Assembly (NCBI GenBank): GCA_028285625.1
Contig: JANQOX010000013.1
Coordinates: forward strand, 1 to 64,000
Origin: Myxococcota bacterium
GTDB taxonomy: Bacteria > Myxococcota_A > UBA9160 > UBA6930
Length of the DNA: 64,000 nucleotides
Reading direction: 5' to 3'
In this document: positions 45,439 to 52,682 of the stretch, piece by piece
Layout: each line of letters starts with the position of its first letter
Numbering within the stretch: position 1 is the first letter of the stretch
Translations under genes and position numbers: made by a program
Notes under the pieces: model-generated
Told to the model about the DNA's origin: nothing
Database searches by the model: none
Seen by the model: the letters and a program-made list of their open reading frames with translations, nothing else

Positions 45439-46323
45439 ATGACCCACCCGAGCCGCCCCCTGCTGCCCGCCCTGCTGTTGGGCGCCCTGCTCGCCAGCGC
45501 CCCGGCGATCGCCGACGAGACGATCGTCCTCAGCAACGGGGACGCCGTCACGGGCGAGGTGATCTCTCGCGACGACCAGACGATCGTGCTCGAGCACGAA
45601 GCCCTTGGGCGCATCACGATCCCGGTGGAGGCGCTCAAACCGCCCGACGAGCTACCGGGCTTGTTCGGCACCGGCCTGCTCGAGGGCTGGAAGCGGTCCC
45701 TCGACCTCGGCCTGAGCGGTTCGGAGGGCAACACGCAGGAAGCCGCCTTCCGCATCGGTCTCGAGATGAGCGAGAGGACCGACGAACGGCGCTGGAAGGT
45801 CTCCGGCGCCTACAAGCTCTCGACCAACAGCGGCTCCATCGACGACCACAACGGAAGGCTCTCGGGTCGGCGCGACTGGCTGCTACCCGATTCGGACTGG
45901 TTCTGGTTCACGGGTTCGGAGTACCAATACGACGAGTTCGAGAGCTGGGAGCACCGCGTCTCGGCCCAGGTGGGCCGGGGCTACCACTTCTACGAGGCCG
46001 AACCCTTCTGGCTCGACGCGCTGGCGGGCTTCCGGCTCGCCTACGAGTTCGGCGACCGCGACGAGCTGCGGCCGGAGGTGTTCGTCGGGGTGGAGCTCAC
46101 CTGGGACGTCCGGCTCGGCCACGAGCTGATCTTCTCGAACTACATCTACCCGCAACTGAACGCCGCCGAGCTTCGCAACGTGACCCGTGCGAAGTGGAAG
46201 ATGCGCCTACTGGGATCCGAGCACCTGAGCCTACTGCTCGGCTTCGACAACGAGTACGACACCGCCGCCGACGACTCGCGCAACAACCTCAAGTACTACA
46301 CGTCGCTCAGCTATCAGTACTAG
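45439..46323 (+). CDS. DUF481 outer-membrane protein with SH3-like N-terminal domain
   Basis: A 294-residue secreted protein. The signal peptide (about 1-25) ends at PAIADE; a small beta domain follows (ETIVLSNGDAVTGEVISRD, about 27-68), of the kind often fused to DUF481. Then comes a DUF481 beta-barrel-like region with alternating hydrophobic strands and many aromatic residues (DWFWFTGSEYQYDEFESW, YHFYEAEPFWLDALAGF), ending in LSYQY, a C-terminal aromatic residue suited to outer-membrane insertion. Function is unknown in the family. Divergent from the oxidoreductase gene. Confidence 0.87.
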   Translation: MTHPSRPLLPALLLGALLASAPAIADETIVLSNGDAVTGEVISRDDQTIVLEHEALGRITIPVEALKPPDELPGLFGTGLLEGWKRSLDLGLSGSEGNTQEAAFRIGLEMSERTDERRWKVSGAYKLSTNSGSIDDHNGRLSGRRDWLLPDSDWFWFTGSEYQYDEFESWEHRVSAQVGRGYHFYEAEPFWLDALAGFRLAYEFGDRDELRPEVFVGVELTWDVRLGHELIFSNYIYPQLNAAELRNVTRAKWKMRLLGSEHLSLLLGFDNEYDTAADDSRNNLKYYTSLSYQY

Positions 46324-46412
46324 GCGCGGGGCACCCACCCGACGCGAGAGGCGCCACATGGGGGCGTTCAAGGGCCCGGCGGCGTCCACCGCGCGGGCGT
46401 CCCGATCGTCGC

Positions 46413-47207
46413 TCAGGCCAGCCCCATGAGCTTCGCCACGCCGAAGCGATGGCCTGCGGTGTAGCCTCCATCGACGGGCAGGGCGACGCCCGTCACGAAC
46501 GAGGCCTCGTCCGACGCCAGAAAGACGGCCGCGTTGGCGATCTCTTCGGGCCGACCGAAACGCCCGAGCTGGTGCGCCTCGCGAATCGCTTCGCGCACTT
46601 CGCCGAGCCCTTCGGTCTCGAAGACGTCGCGAAAGAGCGGCGTCTCGATGAACCCCGGGCACACCGCGTTCACGCGGATGCCGCGGCGCCCGTAGTCGAT
46701 GGCCATGTTGCGCGTGAGCACGATCACCGCGCCCTTCGACGCGTTGTAGGCGCTGCCGCCCTCGAACCCCTCGATGCCCTCGACGCTGGCCACGTTCACG
46801 ATGGCGCCGCTGCCCTGCTCGAGCATCGTGGGCAGCGTGGCTCGGGAGAAGAGGAACGTGCCTCGCAGATTCACGTCCATCACGCGGTCCCACTCTTCGG
46901 TGGCGATCGCATGCACGGGCCCCCCGCCGGCCACCCCTGCCGAGTTGACGAGGACGTCGACGCCGCCCAGACGCTCCTTCGTCTGCGCCACGCACTCGGT
47001 CGCACGCGCCTCGTCGCGCACATCGCCCGTCATGAAGTGCGCCGGCACCTTTGCGGCGGCAGCGGCCCAGTCGCCGTCCGGCGGCGGCTCGTTCAGGTCG
47101 AAACCCGCGATTGCGGCGCCCTCTTCGGCCATGCGCAGCGCGCATGCCGCGCCGATTCCCGATGCGGCCCCCGTGATGAGGGCCACCCTGTCTGCCAGCC
47201 TGGCCAT
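46413..47207 (-). CDS. Short-chain dehydrogenase/reductase
   Basis: A 264-residue classical SDR. The cofactor motif is LITGAASGIGAACAL (TGxxxGxG), the NNAG-type motif reads LVNSAGVAGGG, and the catalytic Ser and Tyr-x-x-x-Lys are in VNVASVEG and YNASKGAVIVL. The acidic residue after beta-2 (GFDLNE) favours NAD over NADP. The C-terminus LASDEASFVTGVALPVDGG is typical. GGAGGCGGG precedes the ATG. It is divergent from the adjacent zinc alcohol dehydrogenase gene across 56 bases, suggesting shared regulation. Substrate unknown. Confidence 0.93.
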   Translation of the reverse strand: MARLADRVALITGAASGIGAACALRMAEEGAAIAGFDLNEPPPDGDWAAAAAKVPAHFMTGDVRDEARATECVAQTKERLGGVDVLVNSAGVAGGGPVHAIATEEWDRVMDVNLRGTFLFSRATLPTMLEQGSGAIVNVASVEGIEGFEGGSAYNASKGAVIVLTRNMAIDYGRRGIRVNAVCPGFIETPLFRDVFETEGLGEVREAIREAHQLGRFGRPEEIANAAVFLASDEASFVTGVALPVDGGYTAGHRFGVAKLMGLA

Positions 47208-47263
47208 CCCGCCTCCTCGATGCGAGGCGGTAGTGTATCGGGGAACCGACCCTCGGAGGAACG

Positions 47264-48361
47264 ATGCGCGCCGCCCTGCTCCACGAACGTGGCAAGCCGC
47301 TCGAGATCGTCGACGACGTCCATGCCGAGGACCCGGGCCCGGGCCGCATCCGCGTCCGCGTGCGCCACTGCGGCCTGTGCCACTCGGACCTCTCGGTCGT
47401 GGATGGGAGCTTTCCGGCCCCGGTGCCGACGGTCCTCGGCCACGAGGCCGCCGGCGTGGTCGATGCCGTGGGCCCCGGCGTGGTGCGGGTGGCGCCGGGC
47501 GACCCGGTGGTGCTGACACCCTGCCCGCCCTGCGGCAGCTGCTTCTGGTGCATCCGCAGCCAGCCGGCGCTCTGCGTCAACACGCTCTCGATCGGAAGCG
47601 GGCTCTTCCCCGACGGCACCAGCGGGCTCTCGCGCAGGGGCGAGCTCGTACACCGAGGCCTCGGGGTCGGGGCCTTCGCCGAGTACGCCGTGCTGCCGGA
47701 GACCGCGGCGGTCGCCGTCGATCCCGACGTACCGCTCGACGTCGCGTGCGTGATCGGCTGCGCCGTGCAGACGGGTGTGGGCGCGGTCCTGAACACGGCC
47801 GCGGTCGAAGAGGGAGCCACCGTCCTGGTGCTGGGCCTCGGCGGCGTGGGCCAGTCCGTGGTCCAGGGCGCTCGCGCGGCCGGAGCGTCGCGCATCATCG
47901 TGTCCGACCCGGTGGCCGAGCGCCGCGAGACGGCCCTGGCCCTGGGGGCCACCGACGCGCTCGACCCGGCGCGCGCCGACGTGGTCGCCGCCTCGCGCGA
48001 GATGACCGAGGTCGGTCCCGACTACGTGTTCGAGGCCGCCGGCCAGGCGAGCCTCGTCGAGACGGGCATCCACGCCGCGCGCAACGGCGGCACCATCGTC
48101 TGTGTGGGGGCGCCGCCGCTCGACCAGAACATCACCATCGCCCCGGCGGTGATGTTCGGTGCCAGCGAGAAGCGGCTGCTCGGCTGCGTGCTGGGCAGCT
48201 GCCACTCGCTGCGCGACATCCCGCGCCTCGTGGGGCTCTGGAAGCGCGGCCACCTCGACCTCGAAGCGCTCATCACGTCGCGCCGACCCCTCGCCGACAT
48301 CAACCTGGCGATCGACGACCTGGTCGCGAGCCGCGGCATCCGGACCGTGATCGACCTGTGA
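47264..48361 (+). CDS. Zinc-dependent alcohol dehydrogenase
   Basis: A 365-residue medium-chain zinc alcohol dehydrogenase of the class I/III type. Catalytic zinc ligands are Cys in RHCGLCHSDL, the GHEAAG His and Cys in CVIGCAVQTGVG; the structural zinc loop is CPPCGSCFWCIRSQPALC. The NAD motif is VLGLGGVGQSVVQGARAAGA, and the following IIVSD ends in the Asp that prefers NAD. Length fits. It probably oxidises alcohols or formaldehyde-glutathione-like adducts, but no diagnostic residue decides. GGAGGAA precedes the ATG. Confidence 0.93.
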   Translation: MRAALLHERGKPLEIVDDVHAEDPGPGRIRVRVRHCGLCHSDLSVVDGSFPAPVPTVLGHEAAGVVDAVGPGVVRVAPGDPVVLTPCPPCGSCFWCIRSQPALCVNTLSIGSGLFPDGTSGLSRRGELVHRGLGVGAFAEYAVLPETAAVAVDPDVPLDVACVIGCAVQTGVGAVLNTAAVEEGATVLVLGLGGVGQSVVQGARAAGASRIIVSDPVAERRETALALGATDALDPARADVVAASREMTEVGPDYVFEAAGQASLVETGIHAARNGGTIVCVGAPPLDQNITIAPAVMFGASEKRLLGCVLGSCHSLRDIPRLVGLWKRGHLDLEALITSRRPLADINLAIDDLVASRGIRTVIDL

Positions 48362-48402
48362 GCCGCGGCGTCGGGATGGGTACCTGAGCCCTGCGCCGCC
48401 CG

Positions 48403-48960
48403 CTACCAGCCGCTGGTGCCCGGGTCGCCCTTGAACGGGCCCTTGATCTCGTGCGTGATCCAGCCGCCGTAGTAGTCGCCGGGCTGCGGCTTCACGTCCT
48501 CGTCGTCGAGCCGGCAGACGTCGACCCGGCCGGGGTAGAAGGCCAGGTGATCGCGGAGCGCCTCGAAGCCCTCGTCGGGCATGGCATAGCCCCACGCGGC
48601 GTCTCGAGAGACGCGGTCGCTCACCCGCAGGCTCACGTAGTGCGCCATGCCCTTCCACTCGCAGAACGACTGGCTCGGTGACGACTCGAGCAGCGCCTGG
48701 TTCACGTCGGCCAGGGGCACGTAGTAGACGGGCGGGCTCGACGTCTCGCAGACGCGCAGCGCACGGGTGGAGTGCGCCACCCGCTCGCCGCCATGCTCGA
48801 TCGTCACCGTGCGACGCGCGCGCTCGAGCCGCGGCGGTCGCGGGTAGTCCCAGACGGATTCTTCGCCCGGGCCGACCGGTTCGGGGCGACTCGGACGCCG
48901 CCTCGGAGCGTTGCGCCAACGCGCTCGCTCGCGCGCCAGGTCCTGGGGGTCGCTCGGCAC
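48403..48960 (-). CDS. DUF427 domain protein
   Basis: A 185-residue protein whose C-terminal two-thirds is DUF427 (PF04248-type): VTIEHGGERVAHSTRALRV, ETSSPPVYYVPLADV, SFCEWKGMAHYVSL and VCRLDDEDVKPQPGDYYGGW are all recognisable. The first 45 residues are basic and Pro-rich and not part of the domain. A GTG start is used. The family is widespread but of unknown function; structures have a small beta fold. It is separated by 30 bases from the transporter gene upstream on the same strand. Confidence 0.87.
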   Translation of the reverse strand: MPSDPQDLARERARWRNAPRRRPSRPEPVGPGEESVWDYPRPPRLERARRTVTIEHGGERVAHSTRALRVCETSSPPVYYVPLADVNQALLESSPSQSFCEWKGMAHYVSLRVSDRVSRDAAWGYAMPDEGFEALRDHLAFYPGRVDVCRLDDEDVKPQPGDYYGGWITHEIKGPFKGDPGTSGW

Positions 48961-48990
48961 GAGCCGATCTTAGCCGCCGCACAGCAGGTG

Positions 48991-49893
48991 CTAGCGCCAG
49001 GCCACGGCGACGAGGCCCAAGGTCACGAGTGCGACCCCGAGCGCGCGGATGCGGCCGACGCGCTCGCCCAGCACCCAGGCCCCGGCGAGCACCGACAGCG
49101 GCACGCCCGCCTGTCGAAACGCCGCCACGTAGCTCACCTCGCGCGCGAGACCCATGGCGACGAGCACGCACCCGTAGCTGGCATAGCTGATCACCCCGAC
49201 CCAGACGGCGGCCCCGAATCGGGTGGCGATCTCCTGGCGAAGCTCGCGCCGACCCTGGCTGCGCAAGGCCACCGTAAGCACCAGCCCGGCCGTCGTCGCC
49301 CATGCGTGGAGCGCTGCGTAGAGCACCCCGGCGACCAGCGGGGACAGCGCCGTGACCGTTGCGGTCCCGCGAACGCCCGCATCGTCGACCAGCGTGTAGC
49401 CCGCGGTGCCGGCCGCGGTCAGCAGCGGCAGCAGGACCCCCGCTTGCAGGTACCGAGCGGGGCGAAACTGCGCCCACCGATCGAGCGGCAGGAGCAGCGT
49501 CCCGATCAGGATGATCGGGACGCCCAGCCAGAGGCCCGGCCCGAGGAGCTCGCCGCGGCCCAGCACCACGGCCGCCGCCACGACGCCCACCGGCGCCAGG
49601 GATCGCGCGAGGGGGTAGACGAGGGACAGGTCGGCGGTTCGATAGGCCGCTGCGAGCGCGACGTTGTAGAGCGTGGAGAACACCGACGTGGCCAGGAGCA
49701 GCGGCCAGATCGCATCGAGCACCGGCCCGACGCGCGCGGCGTGCCACACCAGCACGGGTGTGAGCAGCAGTGCGCTCGCCGCGATCGAGATCGCGAAGAA
49801 GGCCGCGGTCGGCCTTGCCTGGCGGCTGCGCAGGTTCCAGGCGACGTGCAGCGCCGCCGAGAGCAGGACCAGCGCGACGGCGGCGAGGGTCAC
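48991..49893 (-). CDS. EamA/DMT-family transporter
   Basis: A 300-residue inner-membrane protein with about ten hydrophobic helices in two EamA-type halves (LSAALHVAWNL near the start, SLVYPLARSLAPVGVV at the end of half one, and SYVAAFRQAGVPLSVLAGAW with GVALVTLGLVAVAW in half two). DMT carriers export amino acids, nucleosides or other metabolites. The GTG start overlaps the stop of the upstream GNAT gene (GTGA), so acetyltransferase and carrier are translationally coupled. Substrate cannot be read. Confidence 0.9.
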   Translation of the reverse strand: MTLAAVALVLLSAALHVAWNLRSRQARPTAAFFAISIAASALLLTPVLVWHAARVGPVLDAIWPLLLATSVFSTLYNVALAAAYRTADLSLVYPLARSLAPVGVVAAAVVLGRGELLGPGLWLGVPIILIGTLLLPLDRWAQFRPARYLQAGVLLPLLTAAGTAGYTLVDDAGVRGTATVTALSPLVAGVLYAALHAWATTAGLVLTVALRSQGRRELRQEIATRFGAAVWVGVISYASYGCVLVAMGLAREVSYVAAFRQAGVPLSVLAGAWVLGERVGRIRALGVALVTLGLVAVAWR

Positions 49894-50405
49894 GCCGGTG
49901 CGAGACGCCGGCGCAGGACCTCCCGCGGCGCCACGTCGAGACCCTGCTCGCGCTCACGTTCGCGCACGGCCGAAAGCCCGGGCCCCATCTCACCCGCGGC
50001 CAGCGCCTCGAAGCCATGGCGCCGGTAGAACGGGCCGTTCCAGGCGACGTCGCGGTAGGTCGTGAGCGTGACGAAGGCGTCGCCGCGCGCGCGCGCCCAC
50101 TCGCAGACGTGCTCGACCAGGCGGCGCCCCAGGCCGCGGCGCCCGTGGTCGGGCTCGACGGACAGCTCTTCGAGATGGGTGGTGCCATCCACGATCGCGA
50201 GCAGTGCGAAGCCCACGGGCTCGCCCCCGCAGTCGGCCACCCACAAGAGACCCTCCGAAAGGGCGGCCTCGAACTCGGCCAGGTCACGCGGGTCGTCGTC
50301 CACCACCGACTCGAGGCCCACGTCGAGAAAGCGCCGGTCGCTGCGCAGCTCGAGAGCGGCGAGCGCCTCGAGCTCGCGTCCTCGGGCGCGGCGGATCGCG
50401 TACAA
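49890..50405 (-). CDS. GNAT-family N-acetyltransferase
   Basis: A 171-residue GNAT protein with motif A THLEELSVEPDHGRRGLGRR (acetyl-CoA pyrophosphate loop RRGLGRRL) and the motif B segment NGPFYRRHGFEAL. The N-terminal strand YAIRRARGRELEALAALE is normal for the family. Because the only plausible start near the family N-terminus is a TTG at 50405, 2 bases after the SMP-30 stop, a TTG start with tight coupling is proposed; no strong ribosome-binding site is visible. The stop overlaps the transporter gene. Substrate unknown; an amine or amino acid exported by the coupled carrier is possible. Confidence 0.84.
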   Translation of the reverse strand: MYAIRRARGRELEALAALELRSDRRFLDVGLESVVDDDPRDLAEFEAALSEGLLWVADCGGEPVGFALLAIVDGTTHLEELSVEPDHGRRGLGRRLVEHVCEWARARGDAFVTLTTYRDVAWNGPFYRRHGFEALAAGEMGPGLSAVREREREQGLDVAPREVLRRRLAPA

Positions 50406-50407
50406 CG

Positions 50408-51319
50408 CTACTTGGGGAACGCCAGGCGCAGGCCCGGCGTCTCCCACCGCGTCTTCACCAGACGCCCGGTGGCCGAGCAGGTGACGTAGGCCGTCTGCAG
50501 GTCGTCGCCGCCGAAGCAGATGTTGGTAGTGAGCGGGTCGTCGGTGGCCACGTGGCGCGTTTCGCCCGCGGGCGACACGATGGTGATGCCGCCGTTCACG
50601 AGCGTGGCCACACAGACGTTGCCCTCGGCGTCGACGGCCAGCGAGTCGAGCAGCTGCATGCCGGGCAGGCCCACCAGCAGGTGCCCGCCGTTGGGCGACA
50701 CCGGGTGGGGACGGATGCGCCCGGGGCCGTCGAGCTCCCAGTAGAAGACGCGACCGGTGTGGGTCTCGGCGGCGTACAGACGCGTGCCGTCGGGCGAGAG
50801 GCCCACGCCGTTGGGCGCGTCGAGCGGGAACACCACCTCCTCGATGTGCGACCCGTCGGGCTGGGCGTAGAAGAGGCCCGTCCGGTCGCGATCGCGCTCG
50901 CGCATCTTGCCGTGGTCGGAGAACCAGAACCCGCCGGTCTCGTCGAACACGATGTCGTTGGGGCCCCGCAGCGGGTGGCCGTCGCACTCGGTGTAGACCG
51001 TCTCGACGGACCCGGTCGCCACGTCCACGCGTTGGATGCTGCCGCCCACGTAGTCGTCGGGCTGATTGCCCGGCAAGACCAGCGGGCCGGCTTCGTGCCA
51101 CTCGAAGCCACCGTTGTTGCAGACGTAGACCTTGCCATCGGGGCCGAAGGCGGCGCCGTTGGGCCCGCCCCCGCACTCGGCGATCACCGAGATCGCACCG
51201 TCGGGCGTGACACGCGAGAGCGTACCCCGGCGGATCTCGACCACGATCACACTGCCGTCGTCGCAGGCGATGGGGCCTTCGGGAAACCCGAGCCCGCTGG
51301 CCACGTGTTCGAACTCCAT
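50408..51319 (-). CDS. SMP-30/gluconolactonase-like beta-propeller hydrolase
   Basis: A 303-residue six-bladed propeller of the SMP-30/Gnl/LRE type. Metal-ligand positions appear as Glu in GFPEGPIACDDGS, Asn in LRGPNDIVFDETGGFWFSD, Asn in APNGVGLSPDG and Asp in LLDSLAVDAEGN. Members open lactones of sugar acids. The start ATG 51319 has GGGAGGGGCC upstream and matches family length. It leads a run SMP-30, GNAT, EamA, DUF427 on the minus strand, with the first three coupled. Divergent from the enoyl-CoA hydratase gene. Confidence 0.92.
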   Translation of the reverse strand: MEFEHVASGLGFPEGPIACDDGSVIVVEIRRGTLSRVTPDGAISVIAECGGGPNGAAFGPDGKVYVCNNGGFEWHEAGPLVLPGNQPDDYVGGSIQRVDVATGSVETVYTECDGHPLRGPNDIVFDETGGFWFSDHGKMRERDRDRTGLFYAQPDGSHIEEVVFPLDAPNGVGLSPDGTRLYAAETHTGRVFYWELDGPGRIRPHPVSPNGGHLLVGLPGMQLLDSLAVDAEGNVCVATLVNGGITIVSPAGETRHVATDDPLTTNICFGGDDLQTAYVTCSATGRLVKTRWETPGLRLAFPK

Positions 51320-51437
51320 CGGCCCCTCCCTCTTCGCGACGTTGCGCGACCGGGCGTCGTACGGTCCTCGGGCGCGGGCGCGCTTGTGCTCACGCACCGT
51401 CGGACTACCGTAGCAGCCCAGCCAGGAGGCCCCCCGC

Positions 51438-52211
51438 ATGCCCGAGTTCTGCAAGGCCGAACGCGACGGCCACCTCTTCACCATCACCATGAATCGACCC
51501 GAGGTGATGAACGCGATCCATCCGCCGGCGAGCGCCGAGCTGGCGGCGCTGTGGGACGAGTTCGAGTCGGACCCGGAGCTCTGGGTCGCCATCGTGACGG
51601 GCGCGGGCGACCGCGCCTTCAGCGCGGGCAACGACCTCAAGTACCAGGCGTCGGGCGGCGAGATGGTGGCGGTGCCCTCGGGCTTTGCGGGGATCACCTC
51701 GCGCTACCAGATGGTGAAACCCGTGATCGCCGCCGTGAACGGCGTCGCCATGGGGGGCGGGTTCGAGATCGCCCTGGCGGCCGACCTGATCATCGCGTCG
51801 GAGAAGGCGACCTTCGCCCTGCCCGAGCCGCGCGTGGGGCTCGCGGCCCTGGCCGGCGGCATCCACCGGCTGCCGCGGCAGATCGGCATGAAGAACGCCA
51901 TGGGCATGCTGCTCACCGGCCGGCGCGTGAGCGCCGCCGAGGGCAAGGAGCTGGGCTTCGTGAACGAGGTCGTGCCCGCGGACGATCTGCTGCCGGCGGC
52001 GCGCCGCTGGGCCGAGCAGATCCTCGAGTGTGCGCCGCTGTCGGTCCGCGCCAGCAAGGAGGCCGCCATGCAGGGTCTCGACGCGCCCACCCTCGAAGGG
52101 GCCGTCACCGCCCGCTACGACCAGCTCTACGGCATGCTCAAGAGCGAGGACTTCGTCGAGGGCCCGCGCGCCTTCGCCCAGAAGCGCAAGCCCGACTGGA
52201 AGGGCCGCTAG
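51438..52211 (+). CDS. Enoyl-CoA hydratase/isomerase family protein
   Basis: A 257-residue crotonase-fold enzyme. The first oxyanion-hole segment is AFSAGNDLKYQ, the second is VNGVAMGGGFEIALAADLIIA, with the catalytic Glu in LPEPRVGLAALAGG. The C-terminal PLSVRASKEAAMQG and PRAFAQKRKPDWKG are typical. The second catalytic Glu position of true hydratases (usually Glu in AxGGGCELA context) reads GGGFEIALA, compatible with hydratase activity. It probably acts in fatty-acid or CoA-thioester breakdown. The selenoprotein gene follows by 64 bases on the same strand. Confidence 0.92.
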   Translation: MPEFCKAERDGHLFTITMNRPEVMNAIHPPASAELAALWDEFESDPELWVAIVTGAGDRAFSAGNDLKYQASGGEMVAVPSGFAGITSRYQMVKPVIAAVNGVAMGGGFEIALAADLIIASEKATFALPEPRVGLAALAGGIHRLPRQIGMKNAMGMLLTGRRVSAAEGKELGFVNEVVPADDLLPAARRWAEQILECAPLSVRASKEAAMQGLDAPTLEGAVTARYDQLYGMLKSEDFVEGPRAFAQKRKPDWKGR

Positions 52212-52275
52212 CCCGCGGGTACGTTTGCCCCGGGTCGCCGGACCCACCCGTCCCACAGCATCACGAGGAACGCCC

Positions 52276-52617
52276 ATGGCCAAGCGCGTCGACTGGTACT
52301 ACCACCGCAAGGGCTGAACGTCTTGCACCCGAGCGTCCAAGTTTCTGGACGCACAAGGCATCGAGCCCAAAGAGATCGTTCCCGCCTCCCGCAAGCTGGG
52401 GCGTTCGGACGCCGCCGCCCTGGCCAAGGGGGCGAGCCGCGTGATCGTCGCCAAGGGCAAGAAGGTCGATTCGTGGAAGCCGGGCGGGAAGGCCCCCAAG
52501 GCCGTGGTGGACGCCATGCTCGGGCCCACGGGCAACCTGCGGGCGCCCACGATCCGCACCGGCAAGACGGTGGTGGTGGGCTTCAATGACGAAGCCTACG
52601 GAGACGTCCTGGGCTAG
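52276..52617 (+). CDS. ArsC/thioredoxin-fold selenoprotein with in-frame UGA (Sec)
   Basis: Read through the TGA at 52315-52317 the frame gives one continuous 113-residue protein ending at TAG 52615. The start MAKRVDWYYHRKG leads to Sec14-Thr-Ser-Cys17, a U-x-x-C redox motif at the end of the first beta strand, exactly where ArsC/Spx-like thioredoxin-fold proteins have Cys. The rest fits that fold: RASKFLDAQGIEP, VIVAKGKKVDSW, and the C-terminal NLRAPTIRTGKTVVVGFNDE. GAGGAA precedes the ATG. Just after the UGA a 7-bp hairpin with a 6-base loop lies 22 bases from the codon, as bacterial SECIS elements require, and the codons there (TCT, CGA, TTT, GCA, CAA) are unusually A/T-ended. I recall a Cys/Sec family of this kind (ArsC family (seleno)protein). 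It probably acts as a thiol oxidoreductase; the substrate is unknown. Confidence 0.88.
52333..52352 (+). promoter_or_regulatory. Bacterial SECIS element
   Basis: GCGTCCA, loop AGTTTC, TGGACGC: a perfect 7-bp stem with G as the second loop base. The loop begins 22 bases after the UGA, within the spacing reported for bacterial SECIS elements. It lies inside the coding sequence and would recruit SelB with Sec-tRNA. Confidence 0.8.
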
Positions 52618-52682
52618 GCCCCGCCCATGGGCCCGGGGCCACCCTGGGCTAGCGTGTCCCTCCCGCAGGTCGGAGGGACACC

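Noticed and set aside
52315..52317. TGA as a true stop or a nonsense mutation in a decaying gene
   Set aside because: The frame stays open and family-like for 99 further codons, the codon sits at a redox Cys position, and a SECIS-type hairpin is correctly spaced.
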